Program-made: the position numbers and the translations under genes
Assembly (NCBI RefSeq): GCF_015476545.1
Contig: NZ_JADMKV010000004.1
Coordinates: 1-64,000 of the forward strand
Direction: 5' to 3'
Source: Methylobacter sp. BlB1
GTDB taxonomy: Bacteria > Pseudomonadota > Gammaproteobacteria > Methylococcales > Methylomonadaceae
DNA: 64,000 nt
Notes under the pieces: model-generated
Told to the model about the DNA's origin: nothing
What the model saw: only the letters and a program-made list of their open reading frames with translations
The model's database searches: none
Shown: in pieces, positions 17,901 through 26,221 of the stretch
Layout: the number at the start of each line of letters is the position of its first letter
Numbering within the stretch: position 1 is the first letter of the stretch

Positions 17901-18104
17901 AAAGCCGGCAATGTTTATATCAACCGCAATATGATCGGCGCGGTTGTCGGCGTGCAGCCTTTCGGCGGCATGCGGCTTTCAGGCACCGGGCCCAAGGCCG
18001 GCGGCCCCGATTATCTGCGCCGCTTGGTTGTCGAGCAGACCGTGACGACCAATACCGCCGCAGTCGGCGGCAATGCGGCGTTACTGACTCAGGATTTGCG
18101 GTAG
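14997..18104 (+). CDS. putA: bifunctional proline dehydrogenase / P5C dehydrogenase
   Basis: PutA converts proline to glutamate in two steps, using FAD then NAD+. The first ~500 residues form the proline dehydrogenase barrel (LVKGAYWDSEIKRAQ, YEFQRLHGMGEALYDE, RVYAPVGHYHELLPYLVRRL). The rest is an aldehyde dehydrogenase domain with ISPWNFPIAIFTGQ, AFTGSTATAKFIN, IAETGGQNA and the catalytic cysteine in NSAGQRCSALR near residue 823. At 1035 residues it is the short type, without the N-terminal ribbon-helix-helix repressor domain. I prefer ATG at 14997, with GGCGGA upstream, over ATG at 14982. It is transcribed away from glutamate dehydrogenase, the enzyme that uses its product. A palindromic repeat begins at its stop codon. 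Confidence 0.95.
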   Translation: MADTSTTTLRTAISQAYLADEKDIIAALRASLNTYDAAAVGASAEALVNAVRARKRHTAIEAFLHEYQLNSQEGIVLMSIAEALLRIPDRRTQDQFLQEKLTVADWQRHVQQSDSFWVNLSTRALVFTRQFEELTAPSEQHWFPVFEQLLSRMGAPLIRNALNQAMQHMALQFVIAETIEQAIAHSEQQPTYRYSFDMLGEAALTASDAERYFQSYARAITALAGHAGNNDIYANPGISVKLSALCPRYEPLQRARAVSELTDRLLHLANHARAANISLTVDAEESERLDMSLTIFAAVLAQLDGWPGLGLAVQAYQKRALPVIRWLAALAESRHCRIPLRLVKGAYWDSEIKRAQENGLSDYPVFTHKSATDVSYLACAQFILSRPDAFYPQFASHNAHTLAAVHQMGKQHPGYEFQRLHGMGEALYDEIIEHQGWQVPCRVYAPVGHYHELLPYLVRRLLENGANTSFVNQIDHPDISVADLTGDPVATAEATGLKSPIVLPRDIYGEKRLNSSGVNLADPEVLKQLQQDLNALADQHWTAAPLIDGQLCSGEEQVVANPWDNRLTVGTVSHAGQDSIERALASAASAFEDWRHCPVETRAACLKRAADLFEQHRLELVSLCVREGGRTIRDALSEVREAVDFCRYYAQSALELFSEPIRLPGPVGEDNRLYHYGRGVYVCISPWNFPIAIFTGQVAAALAAGNAVIAKPASQTALTAMHCVRLLHQAGIPESVLQFVPTDGRTTGQYVLPHPQVAGIAFTGSTATAKFINRQLAEHHQAIVPIIAETGGQNALIADSSALPEQLVQDALLSAFNSAGQRCSALRVLFVQEEIADKTIAMLTGAMQELSIGNPGLTSTDIGPVIDHAALGPLTAHLEIMKQQARLFYQLPLDDALQHGSFIAPTLIEIDSLSQLTQEVFGPILHLIRYRAADLDQVIAAVNATGYGLTLGIHSRIAVTAEKIRQGAKAGNVYINRNMIGAVVGVQPFGGMRLSGTGPKAGGPDYLRRLVVEQTVTTNTAAVGGNAALLTQDLR

Positions 18105-18175
18105 GCTGAGTTGGAGCTTCAGCGTAAACCCGGCATCAGACTTCGAAATGCTGGGTTTACCAAGCCAGCCTACCC
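18102..18175. repeat. dispersed palindromic repeat (family 1), abutting the putA stop
   Basis: This copy of the 3301 repeat, taggctgagttggagctt followed by arms aaacccggca and tgctgggttt, starts at the TAG stop codon of putA. It may act as a transcript-end hairpin. The copy near 43572-43645 is in the opposite orientation. The rest of the gap to the Fur box shows nothing. Confidence 0.7.
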
Positions 18176-18274
18176 AGCTCAGGGTTTGCGTTAGGATTTA
18201 CCAGCTCGATCTGCCATGCTACAGGCAAAGCCGCCCCGCAAGTTAATGAATCGCAAAAATATGCTTTGTGTTTC

Positions 18275-18295
18275 AAATGAGAATTGTTATCATTT
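18275..18295. promoter_or_regulatory. Fur box upstream of bfd-bfr
   Basis: The 21-bp near-palindrome aaatgagaattgttatcattt matches the Fur consensus of inverted GATAAT hexamers, with only a few mismatches. It lies 30 bp before the bfd start codon, a position where Fe2+-Fur would block transcription. By analogy with other bfd genes, this predicts induction under iron limitation. Confidence 0.75.
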
Positions 18296-18324
18296 GTAAA
18301 AATACTACTTTACCGGAGATTCCC

Positions 18325-18540
18325 ATGTACGTATGTGTTTGCAAAGCAGTCACAGATTCCCAGATTAAAAACGCGATTAATAATGGCGTTTGCACGCGCA
18401 AACAGATATTCGATTGCCTTGGCGTCGGCAGAAATTGCGGGAAGTGCAATAAACAGATCAAGGAACTGCTTGACGGAAACCGCCGGCAGCCATCTATAAT
18501 GCAGGAAGCATCAAATGAACCCATTCTTAACGCGTATTAG
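18325..18540 (+). CDS. bfd: bacterioferritin-associated ferredoxin
   Basis: The 71-residue protein carries the [2Fe-2S]-binding BFD domain: CVCKAVTD at residues 4-11, then [13 protein letters not shown] and C-GKC near 32-45, giving the four cysteine ligands Cys4, Cys6, Cys38 and Cys41-like spacing. Bfd delivers electrons to bacterioferritin to release stored iron. Start ATG at 18325 has CCGGAG upstream and sits behind a Fur box. The tail after residue 55 is longer than in E. coli Bfd. bfr follows by 17 bp, so the pair is an iron storage and mobilisation operon. Confidence 0.93.
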   Translation: MYVCVCKAVTDSQIKNAINNGVCTRKQIFDCLGVGRNCGKCNKQIKELLDGNRRQPSIMQEASNEPILNAY

Positions 18541-18557
18541 CAAACAAGAGGTGTAGC

Positions 18558-19022
18558 ATGCAAGGAGACAGTCAGGTTATCGAATATCTCAATAGGGCGC
18601 TGACTAATGAGCTGACCGCCATTAACCAGTATTTTTTACATGCTCGCATGTACAAAAACTGGGGTTTTCAAAGACTGAACGAGAAGGTCTATCACGAGTC
18701 CATCGATGAAATGAAGCACGCCGATCGCTTGATCGAACGCATCCTGTTTCTGGAAGGTCTGCCCAACCTGCAAAGCCTCGACAAGATATTGATCGGCGAA
18801 AATCCCCAGGAAATGCTCGAATGCGATTTAAAACTGGAACACAACGCCATCCCGTTGCTCCGGGAAGCGATTGCCTACTGCGAAAGCGTTAAAGACTATA
18901 TTTCCAGGGAAATCCTCGAACACATTCTCGAAAGCGAGGAAGAACATGTCGACTGGCTGGAGACCCAGCTTGAACTGATCGGAAAAGTCGGGTTGCAGAA
19001 TTACCTGCAATCGCAAATGTAA
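18558..19022 (+). CDS. bfr: bacterioferritin
   Basis: Bacterioferritin forms a 24-subunit shell that oxidises Fe2+ and stores iron, with heme at subunit interfaces. The 154-residue product has ferroxidase ligands E18 ([15 protein letters not shown]), E51/H54 in [19 protein letters not shown]94-like and E127/H130 ([11 protein letters not shown]), and the heme-ligand methionine in IDEMKHAD. The length is normal. AAGAGGTG precedes ATG at 18558. It is coupled with bfd and the upstream Fur box. Confidence 0.96.
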   Translation: MQGDSQVIEYLNRALTNELTAINQYFLHARMYKNWGFQRLNEKVYHESIDEMKHADRLIERILFLEGLPNLQSLDKILIGENPQEMLECDLKLEHNAIPLLREAIAYCESVKDYISREILEHILESEEEHVDWLETQLELIGKVGLQNYLQSQM

Positions 19023-19173
19023 AACGGCTCGCCAATGCGCTCCCGATCGTCTAATAACGAAGCATTCTTATACCGCAAGCCCTGGCCGCATCACGTATCT
19101 ATTTTTTACTCCGGATTTAAGTACGAAGGCGACTGAAGCCGCCCCACAAACTATTCCGTTTACGAGAGCAAAA

Positions 19174-19833
19174 ATGACCGCACAAATAGGCCAGCCAGCG
19201 CCGCTGTTATCGGTTTCCGACTGGGTTCAGGGCGGACCAGTCAATTTCGATCAGATGACTGGCCGGGTCGTGCTGGTGGAAGTGTTTCAGGTCAACTGTC
19301 CGGGCTGTTTTTTATATGCCTTGCCGCAAGCAATCTATCTGCATGAGCGTTATGCGGGTCAGGGATTGTCGGTTTTAGGCGTAGCGACGGCGTTTGAGGA
19401 TTTCGATAAAAACAATCTGAACAATCTGGCCCGGCTGGCCGAAACAGGCCAGGTTGTCGGCGAAACGCTGCTCGCATTAAGCCAGCGCGGCGAACTGATC
19501 GACGGACGCCTGCCCTATCGCATTCCTTTTCCGCTGGCCATGGACCGCTTGAACAAGCGTGAGGGCGATATAACCGACGATGATATCCTGTTCTTCATCA
19601 GGACGCGCGTGCCCGACTTTGATCAACAGCCGGCAGCTCATCAGCGACAACTCTACAAGCGAGTACAGAGCTATTTTCAATCCCTGATTTACCGGGCAGA
19701 GACCTTCGAGCGTTTCGACCTGAAAGGCACGCCTTCGCATATTCTGGTCGACAAACGCGGCGTTTTAAGGGATTGCGCTTTTGGTGCCTGCCCGGAACTG
19801 GAAGCGCGCATACAGGATTTACTGCAGGAATAA
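19174..19833 (+). CDS. thioredoxin-fold (AhpC/TlpA-like) protein with CPGC motif
   Basis: The 219-residue protein opens like peroxiredoxins and TlpA proteins (IGQPAPLLSVSDWV) and holds a redox-type CxxC, VNCPGCFLYALPQ, at about residues 44-51. It ends with the fold's cis-proline region GTPSHILVDKRGVLRD. A 100-residue insert sits between these. No signal peptide is seen, so it is probably cytoplasmic. It follows bfr after 150 bp and converges on the signalling operon. It could be a disulfide reductase or a peroxiredoxin relative; the substrate is unknown. Confidence 0.7.
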   Translation: MTAQIGQPAPLLSVSDWVQGGPVNFDQMTGRVVLVEVFQVNCPGCFLYALPQAIYLHERYAGQGLSVLGVATAFEDFDKNNLNNLARLAETGQVVGETLLALSQRGELIDGRLPYRIPFPLAMDRLNKREGDITDDDILFFIRTRVPDFDQQPAAHQRQLYKRVQSYFQSLIYRAETFERFDLKGTPSHILVDKRGVLRDCAFGACPELEARIQDLLQE

Positions 19834-19838
19834 TCTTG

Positions 19839-21533
19839 TCAATCCGGACAATGCCTGCACGTAACCTTGACCCGATTGCGCCCGCCTGATTTGGCGCGGT
19901 AAAGCGCATGGTCGGCGCGAATCAGAACTGCGTCGGCCTGGGCATCTGCCGCTTCCATAGCCGCAATGCCGATGCTTACCGTCGTGGAGATGGACTGGCC
20001 GTCGATCTTCAGTGGCATGTCTGCAATTTTCTGACGCAAACGATCGGCAAAAACAACGGCCGCCGCCAAGTCTGTCCCGGACAGGTAGATAGAAAACTCC
20101 TCGCCGCCCAGCCGGCCTATCGTATCGATCCTGCGCAATTCGTGACGCATGAGCGTTGCAATATGCTTGAGTATCTCATCGCCGACCGCGTGGCCGTAAG
20201 TATCATTGATGTGCTTGAAATGATCGATGTCCAGCATAAGCACGGATACATGATGGTGTTCGAGGCGCTGCAGGCGCGCCAGCTCCTCGGCCAGCCGGGC
20301 CATAAAATGACGGCGGTTGAATAGGCCGGTCAGCGCGTCGGTCGTAGCCATTTCCCAGAGTTCGGCTTCCAGGCGCTTGCGCTCACTGATGTCGAGTTTG
20401 ACGCCGACAAAATGATTGATAGCGCCATTCTCGTCTCTGACCGGAGCGATCGAGAATTCCTCATAATAAAGGCTTCCATCCTTGCGTCTGTTGATCAGTT
20501 CGCCATGCCAGGTGCCGCCTTTCAGAATGGTCTGCCATAAATTCTGATAGAACTCCTCGTCCTGCAGACCCGATTTCACCAGCTCCGTCGGCCGGAAACC
20601 GATCGCTTCTTCCTTTGCATAACCCGTCAACGTCTCGAAGGCCGGGTTGACCCATTCGATCCTGGCCTGGGTATCGGTAATGACGACGCCGTGATTAACG
20701 GCTTCGAGCGCAGCGACCAACAAGCGGTCGCGTGCCTCGACCAGCTTGCGTTCGGTAATGTCCTGATGAGATACGACAACATAGCGGCTATCGGTTTGAA
20801 AGCGCGTCACGCGCGCGACGAACCAGTGCTGTTCATTTTTCGAGTGACAGGCATATTCCATGACGAAAGTATCCTGTTCACCCTCGATGACAGACCGGAT
20901 GCCGGCCGCCATTGACGCCGCCTGCTCCGAACCGGGACCGACAGCGTTATCGCAGACTGTCAGGTAATTGGTTCCTGACATGGAATCGCTATGTCCGGGG
21001 AAGTTTTTCTCGTAGAAATTGCGCCAGGACTGATTGACGATGACTATTTTGCCGTTCCGATCAATCACACAGATATGCGCGCTCAGCGCGTCTATCGTCG
21101 AAATGGCGAACTGCTCCGAATCGTGCAGGCGATGTTCCAGCCGGGCCCGGCTGATGGCATAACGGATGGCGCGGATCAGGCCTTCAGTGTCGAAGCTGCC
21201 TTTGACCAGATAATCCTGAGCGCCGTAATCGAGAGTACGCAACGCGAAATCCGTATCGTCATGGCCGGTCAGTACAATGATGGGCAGCGGGCCCGCCGCC
21301 TGCCGGCAGGCGTGCACGGTTTCAAGCCCGCTGGAATCGGGCAATGACAGATCCAGCAGCAAAACATCGTAAGGCAGACTCTCATGGAGCTGTGCCCGTG
21401 CCTCGGCAAGCGTAGCGACCCAGGTGATATAAAAATTCACGGACCGGGCCGCGAGCAAGGTCGAACGAATCAGATGGGCATCGCCCGGTTCATCCTCGAC
21501 CAGCAATACGCGACAGAGTGTCGTATCGATCAT
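19839..21533 (-). CDS. response regulator with REC-PAS-PAS-GGDEF (diguanylate cyclase)
   Basis: Domain order in 564 residues: receiver (1-130, phospho-acceptor in LLLDLSLPDSSG), PAS (about 145-265), PAS with PAC motif (275-385), and GGDEF (395-560). The cyclase site reads GRLGGEEFSIYL, an intact active motif, so it should make cyclic di-GMP from GTP. An RxxD inhibitory site is not evident. It is the last gene of a five-gene operon, two bases after a stand-alone receiver gene. Its receiver is nearly a duplicate of that in the first operon gene at 26218-28767. Confidence 0.9.
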   Translation of the reverse strand: MIDTTLCRVLLVEDEPGDAHLIRSTLLAARSVNFYITWVATLAEARAQLHESLPYDVLLLDLSLPDSSGLETVHACRQAAGPLPIIVLTGHDDTDFALRTLDYGAQDYLVKGSFDTEGLIRAIRYAISRARLEHRLHDSEQFAISTIDALSAHICVIDRNGKIVIVNQSWRNFYEKNFPGHSDSMSGTNYLTVCDNAVGPGSEQAASMAAGIRSVIEGEQDTFVMEYACHSKNEQHWFVARVTRFQTDSRYVVVSHQDITERKLVEARDRLLVAALEAVNHGVVITDTQARIEWVNPAFETLTGYAKEEAIGFRPTELVKSGLQDEEFYQNLWQTILKGGTWHGELINRRKDGSLYYEEFSIAPVRDENGAINHFVGVKLDISERKRLEAELWEMATTDALTGLFNRRHFMARLAEELARLQRLEHHHVSVLMLDIDHFKHINDTYGHAVGDEILKHIATLMRHELRRIDTIGRLGGEEFSIYLSGTDLAAAVVFADRLRQKIADMPLKIDGQSISTTVSIGIAAMEAADAQADAVLIRADHALYRAKSGGRNRVKVTCRHCPD

Positions 21534-21535
21534 AT

Positions 21536-21985
21536 TTAACTCTTCCTGGGCAAGCGCGTCAGGGTAAACCAGTAGCTATCGATCTGGCGGATAGCGTCGA
21601 TGAACTGTTCCATATCCACCGGCTTGGTGATGTAGCTGGCTGCGCCCAATTGGTAGGACGCCAGCACATCGCGCTCGGCATCCGAAGTCGTCAATACCAC
21701 GATCGGAATGCTCGCCAGCGCCTCATCGGACTTGACAGCCGACAGCAACTCGCGGCCATTCATGCGCGGCATATTGAGATCGAGCAGAATCAGGTCAGGG
21801 CGCGGCGCCGTGCGGTAAGCGTCCCCCTCGCGGTGCAGAAAGGCCAGAGCCTCAACGCCATCAGCCACATGGTGCAGATTGCAGAAGACTTTGTTCTGCT
21901 TCAGCGCCGCACGCACCAGATTAGCGTCGGCCGGCTCGTCTTCGATCAGCAGGATATCGAAAGGTTGGGCATTTTCAAGCATCAT
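21536..21985 (-). CDS. stand-alone response regulator, Rcp1-like
   Basis: The 149-residue protein is a single receiver domain with acidic pocket EDEPAD (residues 16-21), phospho-acceptor in LILLDLNMPRMNG (about 66-78), VVLTTSDAERD and the conserved lysine in YITKPVD. It resembles Rcp1-type regulators that pair with phytochrome-like kinases through phosphotransfer and lack an output domain. It overlaps the 3' end of the CHASE-kinase gene by 11 bases, so that kinase is the obvious partner. Confidence 0.9.
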   Translation of the reverse strand: MMLENAQPFDILLIEDEPADANLVRAALKQNKVFCNLHHVADGVEALAFLHREGDAYRTAPRPDLILLDLNMPRMNGRELLSAVKSDEALASIPIVVLTTSDAERDVLASYQLGAASYITKPVDMEQFIDAIRQIDSYWFTLTRLPRKS

Positions 21986-24137
21986 TTTTTATTTTTCCAT
22001 CCGGCAATTCGAACACGACCATGGCGCCGCCCTGTGGCGCGTTTTCTATCCAAATGCTGCCATTGCGGCTCTCGACGATGCGCCGGGCAATCGATAAGCC
22101 GATGCCCGAACCTTCCGTACTGCCGGGCTTCAGGCGTTCGAAAATTTCGAAAACGCGCCGGCGGTACTCGACAGGAATGCCGGCGCCATTGTCGCTGATA
22201 CGGTAACGGCTCAGCGCGCCGTCGCGCTCACCGCTGATATAAACCTGTGGCCGGCTGCCGGCATCGACAGGCCTACCGTAGCGCAGCGCGTTATCCAGTA
22301 TCTCCGTAAACAAATCCATCAGGCGCGGGCGGTCGAGCATGGCCTGCGGCAGATTTCCGGCCATGACGATGGCCTCCAGATCCGTCCATCGCGAAGACAG
22401 GCGCTGTTTGACAGCTGTCAGCGCCGCGTTCGCATCCTCTAACCGCAGAATGCCGTGCGGCTCGCCGGCCGCCAGGTAAAGCTGAATATCGCGCACCAGT
22501 CCGCGCAAATGGTCGGCATCTCTCTCAAGCGTATCGAGAGAGATGCCGATCTCCTGATCTTCATGCAGTTCTGTCAGACGCTGCCGGAGACGTTGTGTAT
22601 AGATTGTGAAACGGCGCACCGGTTCCATCAAATGGTGTGCCGAGATCTCGGCAAAGCGGGTCAGCTCGGCATTGGCGCGCCGCAAGGCTTCTTCGGTCAA
22701 TTTATGCTCGGTAATGTCCAAGCCTGAGCCGATATAACCGATAAAATTGCGGCTATCATCAAAGCGCGGTATGCCGACATCGGCAATCCATCGGTATTCG
22801 CCGTCATGGCGCTTTATACGATATTCCATCCGGAACGGCTCACGGCGGTCAAAATGGCTGACATAACAGTCGATACAGCGTTGCAGATCGTCCGCGTGCA
22901 CCACCTGCACCCAGCCGTCGCCTATCTCCTGCTCCATGCTCCGGCCGGTGAAATCCAGCCAGCCTTTGTTGAACCAGAAGCAGCGCTTATCCTTGCCTGC
23001 CATCCATATCAGCACGGGTGCCGAGTCGGCCATGAGGCGAAAGCGCATTTCGCTTTCCTTGAGCTCGCGCGTCATGTCTTCCGCTAAGGCAAGCGCGCGT
23101 GTCCGTCCCGTCGCCAGCAGCCAGGCCAGCAGCGACAGCAACAGGCTCAGCGCGATGCCTACAATAGCGATGAGTTTCGGTTTGCCCTTGCTCATACGCG
23201 CTTCGAACGCCGGTTGGGAGTGTATCGCCAGCGTCCAGGGGTGGTCTGCGATCTTGATGTGCCTGATGGTGTTGAAGCACGGGGGCTGTGTATGAATATT
23301 GCCGGGCATGCCGTGGCTGTCGTACATTTTTGCCTGCTCGGACACGGCCTCGCCATCGTAAATTTCGAGCTCGAGTTCGGCAGCGCGCTCACCGCCGATA
23401 CCGACCATCAGATCATCCATGTGGAACGACTCATACACCCAACCGACAATACTGGCGCGGCGCTCTGCCAGTGTGTCATGCGACAGGCCGTTCCTGTAGA
23501 CCGGCAGATACATCAGAAAACCGGCCTGCGCCTGCTCATCGGTTTCCTGGATCAATTTCACCTTGCCTGAAACACTGGTTCCGCCCAGATCCCGCGCCTG
23601 GATCATGGCCGCCCGCCGCACGGGCTCGGCATACATGTCATAACCAAAGGCGCGCAGATTGCGGCCGCTAAAAGATTCCAACTGGACAATGGACGTATAG
23701 ATTTCGCGCTCGCCTTCCGGGCGGATCGTATAGTCGGCAAAGCCTTGCCGGCGCATGGCACTGATATGCTCGTCCCTGTCCGCTTTCGGTACGATGAGCG
23801 AATAACCGAGCCCCTGAATGCCGGGATAACGCTGTTCAAGTTGTAACATCGCAACGTAGTTTCGGAACTCGTCTCGTTCGACATTGACGGACGCTGCGAA
23901 TAATCCGCGCGCACCGCGCAATACCTGTTCGTAAGTGGCCATGCGCTGTTCGATGCGCGCCACGGTTTCGCGCACGCTAAAATCGAAATCGGTTTTCAGG
24001 TTCTGCTCGGCCTGTTGCCGGGCGTTATGCCAGACCGCATAGGTTGCGCTCAGCGAAATGCTCAGCACAAGGAAGAAAAGCAACTGCGGACCTATCTTGC
24101 CATGCGGGGAATGAGTATTTCCAATAGTCCGCCTCAT
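21975..24137 (-). CDS. CHASE-PAS sensor histidine kinase
   Basis: The 720-residue membrane kinase has a first helix at about 15-35, a periplasmic CHASE domain (70-290, with ARGLFAASVNVERDEF and YPGIQGLGYSLIVPK), a second helix at about 320-345, PAS (360-490), and a kinase core. The core has the histidine in ISAHHLMEPVRRF, the N box LFTEILDNALRYG, and G boxes ISDNGAGIPV and GSGIGLSIARRI. The acceptor region resembles phytochrome-type HWE/HisKA-like kinases. CHASE domains bind small extracellular ligands. ATGA overlap with the preceding kinase gene indicates translational coupling. Confidence 0.9.
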   Translation of the reverse strand: MRRTIGNTHSPHGKIGPQLLFFLVLSISLSATYAVWHNARQQAEQNLKTDFDFSVRETVARIEQRMATYEQVLRGARGLFAASVNVERDEFRNYVAMLQLEQRYPGIQGLGYSLIVPKADRDEHISAMRRQGFADYTIRPEGEREIYTSIVQLESFSGRNLRAFGYDMYAEPVRRAAMIQARDLGGTSVSGKVKLIQETDEQAQAGFLMYLPVYRNGLSHDTLAERRASIVGWVYESFHMDDLMVGIGGERAAELELEIYDGEAVSEQAKMYDSHGMPGNIHTQPPCFNTIRHIKIADHPWTLAIHSQPAFEARMSKGKPKLIAIVGIALSLLLSLLAWLLATGRTRALALAEDMTRELKESEMRFRLMADSAPVLIWMAGKDKRCFWFNKGWLDFTGRSMEQEIGDGWVQVVHADDLQRCIDCYVSHFDRREPFRMEYRIKRHDGEYRWIADVGIPRFDDSRNFIGYIGSGLDITEHKLTEEALRRANAELTRFAEISAHHLMEPVRRFTIYTQRLRQRLTELHEDQEIGISLDTLERDADHLRGLVRDIQLYLAAGEPHGILRLEDANAALTAVKQRLSSRWTDLEAIVMAGNLPQAMLDRPRLMDLFTEILDNALRYGRPVDAGSRPQVYISGERDGALSRYRISDNGAGIPVEYRRRVFEIFERLKPGSTEGSGIGLSIARRIVESRNGSIWIENAPQGGAMVVFELPDGKIKNDA

Positions 24138-26221
24138 GAGCGGATCTCATCATCCGATAGCTTAATAGGCAGTTCGAAAACAAACGTGCTGCCCTGTCCC
24201 TCGCCCGCCGATTCCGCCCGGATGCGGCCGCCATGATGTTCGACAATGCGGCGGCACAACGCCAGCCCCATGCCTGTCCCTTCAAAGCGGGCTCGCGATT
24301 GCAAGCGACTGAAAAACTGGAACAGACGGTCAATCTGCCGTGGATCGATGCCTATGCCGTTATCGCGCACACTGACGCGCCAGCTGTTCGCCGATACAGC
24401 CGATTCCACTTCAATGCGCGGCGTCTGCCCGGCCTCATGATACTTGACGGCATTGCCGATCAGGTTCTGAAACAGCCGGGTCATTTCGTCACGGCTGGCA
24501 AAGATGCGCGGCCACTGGCCAGCGATATTGAGCTCGGCACCGGCCTCTTCAATGGCAGGAGCCAGAAAACCAAGCGCTTCATCCAACGCCTCTTTGCTCG
24601 ACATCCAGCGCTTGGATTCGGTCTTGCGGCCCACGCGCGAGTAATCGAGCAACGATACGATCATCTCATCCATGCGCCTGGCGCCGTCCAGCGCAAAATT
24701 CAGGTTTTCCCTGTCCTCATCGTCCAGCTTGCCGCTCAGCCCCCTTTCCAGCAGCTGCAGATGACCGACCACGGCGCGCAACGGCTGGCGCATATCGTGC
24801 GAAACACTGTAGGCGAACTGTTCGAGATCGGCGTTCGATTGCAGCAGCGCCGCTTCGGCGGCTATGCGTTCGGTGATGTCCTGATTGACGATGATCGCCC
24901 CCATAGTCTCTCCATGATCATCCCGAAGCGGAATGGCCGAGTTCAGGATTGTTTTGCGCGTACTATCAAAGCATTGGATATCGACGACCTCATCAAGTGA
25001 CGTCTCGCCGTTTCTGATGGCGCGGGCAGCCGCCCATTCCTGCGCTTCGATGAGCTTGCCGGTATCATGCCACCAGCCGGTGTATTCGCCGTAGTGTTCC
25101 GGCCCGATATACCGGGCGCCGCCCCATATGCGTCGTCCCGCTTCGTTGGCCGTCTGGATTGCGCCTTTGGTGTCGGTCACCCAAACGCCTACCGGCAATG
25201 AATCCAGGACAGTGCGCAGCAAAGCCTCTTTCTGTCTCAGCGCCTCCTCCGAACGCTTGCGATCGGTAATGTCTTCGACGATGGACCAGATATAATCCTT
25301 GCCGTCTGCGCCCTTTATCAGCACGCCGTTAAGGCACAAGGGCACCAGACTGCCGTCCTTGCGCCGGTATTCCTTTTCATAGGGGCCGTAGCGTCCGTTG
25401 CGCGCCAGTGATTCCAGTTGCCGAACCTCGTCAGCGGCATATTTTTCCGGCGTCAGCGTCCAGTAATCCAGCGTTCTGAGTTCCTGTTCCGAATAGCCGC
25501 AGATGGTCATAAAAGCGCGATTGAACTCAACGAAATGCCCTTGCATATCGGTCAGGGCGATGCCCAATGGCGCCAATTCATAAAGTCCCCGCAGCTTTTC
25601 TCCGCTGGCCCGCAAAGCGGCCTGGGCCTGATGCGCAGCCGTGACGTCACGGTTGCTGGCGCGATGGCCCATCGCTTGCCCGTCGTCGCCGGTAATGGCC
25701 CGACAGTAATGGGTGATCCAGCGGATCTCGCCGTCGCGCCTGACGATGCGAAAATCGACCGGCTCCCTGACTCCGCGGGCTATATCGTGAAAGTGCCGCG
25801 TCATGACCGGGCGATCCTCGGAATAAACTATGCGCATAAGCAGGTCGGGGTCAGCGATAAATTCGGCTTGCGTATAACCTGTGACCCGCTCGCAGGCAGG
25901 CGACATGTAAATGATTTCCTGGTCCGCTCCCTGCCAGTATTCCCAGTCGAACATATAATCGGCCACTGTGCGGTATTTGGCTTCCTGTTTCGACAGCGCC
26001 TCGATCGCCTCCTGCTGACGCTTCCAGCTCTGATAAGCCAGCCCCATCGAAACCAGCGCCATCAGCATCAACAGCGCCCCCAGTCCTACTTGTGCCCGGC
26101 TTTGCTGATAGCTTTGGTAAATTAACATTGCCGCCAGGGCAAAGGCGAGCAAATCGGCCAGCAGAACGCCCAAAACCAATCGCTTCGAACTGGCAGGCGC
26201 CGGCGACATTTTCAAACTCAC
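24134..26221 (-). CDS. multi-PAS sensor histidine kinase
   Basis: The 695-residue protein has two short N-terminal membrane helices (about 13-60), then three PAS domains (75-200, 205-325 and 330-450), HisKA with SVSHDMRQPLRAVVGHL near 470, and HATPase (LFQNLIGNAVKYHE, VRDNGIGIDP, EGTGMGLALCRRI). The short loop between helices suggests cytoplasmic sensing through PAS rather than a periplasmic ligand. GTG at 26221 overlaps the stop of the upstream GGDEF-EAL gene; ATG at 26209 is an alternative start. It probably phosphorylates receivers encoded in the operon. Confidence 0.9.
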   Translation of the reverse strand: MSLKMSPAPASSKRLVLGVLLADLLAFALAAMLIYQSYQQSRAQVGLGALLMLMALVSMGLAYQSWKRQQEAIEALSKQEAKYRTVADYMFDWEYWQGADQEIIYMSPACERVTGYTQAEFIADPDLLMRIVYSEDRPVMTRHFHDIARGVREPVDFRIVRRDGEIRWITHYCRAITGDDGQAMGHRASNRDVTAAHQAQAALRASGEKLRGLYELAPLGIALTDMQGHFVEFNRAFMTICGYSEQELRTLDYWTLTPEKYAADEVRQLESLARNGRYGPYEKEYRRKDGSLVPLCLNGVLIKGADGKDYIWSIVEDITDRKRSEEALRQKEALLRTVLDSLPVGVWVTDTKGAIQTANEAGRRIWGGARYIGPEHYGEYTGWWHDTGKLIEAQEWAAARAIRNGETSLDEVVDIQCFDSTRKTILNSAIPLRDDHGETMGAIIVNQDITERIAAEAALLQSNADLEQFAYSVSHDMRQPLRAVVGHLQLLERGLSGKLDDEDRENLNFALDGARRMDEMIVSLLDYSRVGRKTESKRWMSSKEALDEALGFLAPAIEEAGAELNIAGQWPRIFASRDEMTRLFQNLIGNAVKYHEAGQTPRIEVESAVSANSWRVSVRDNGIGIDPRQIDRLFQFFSRLQSRARFEGTGMGLALCRRIVEHHGGRIRAESAGEGQGSTFVFELPIKLSDDEIRS

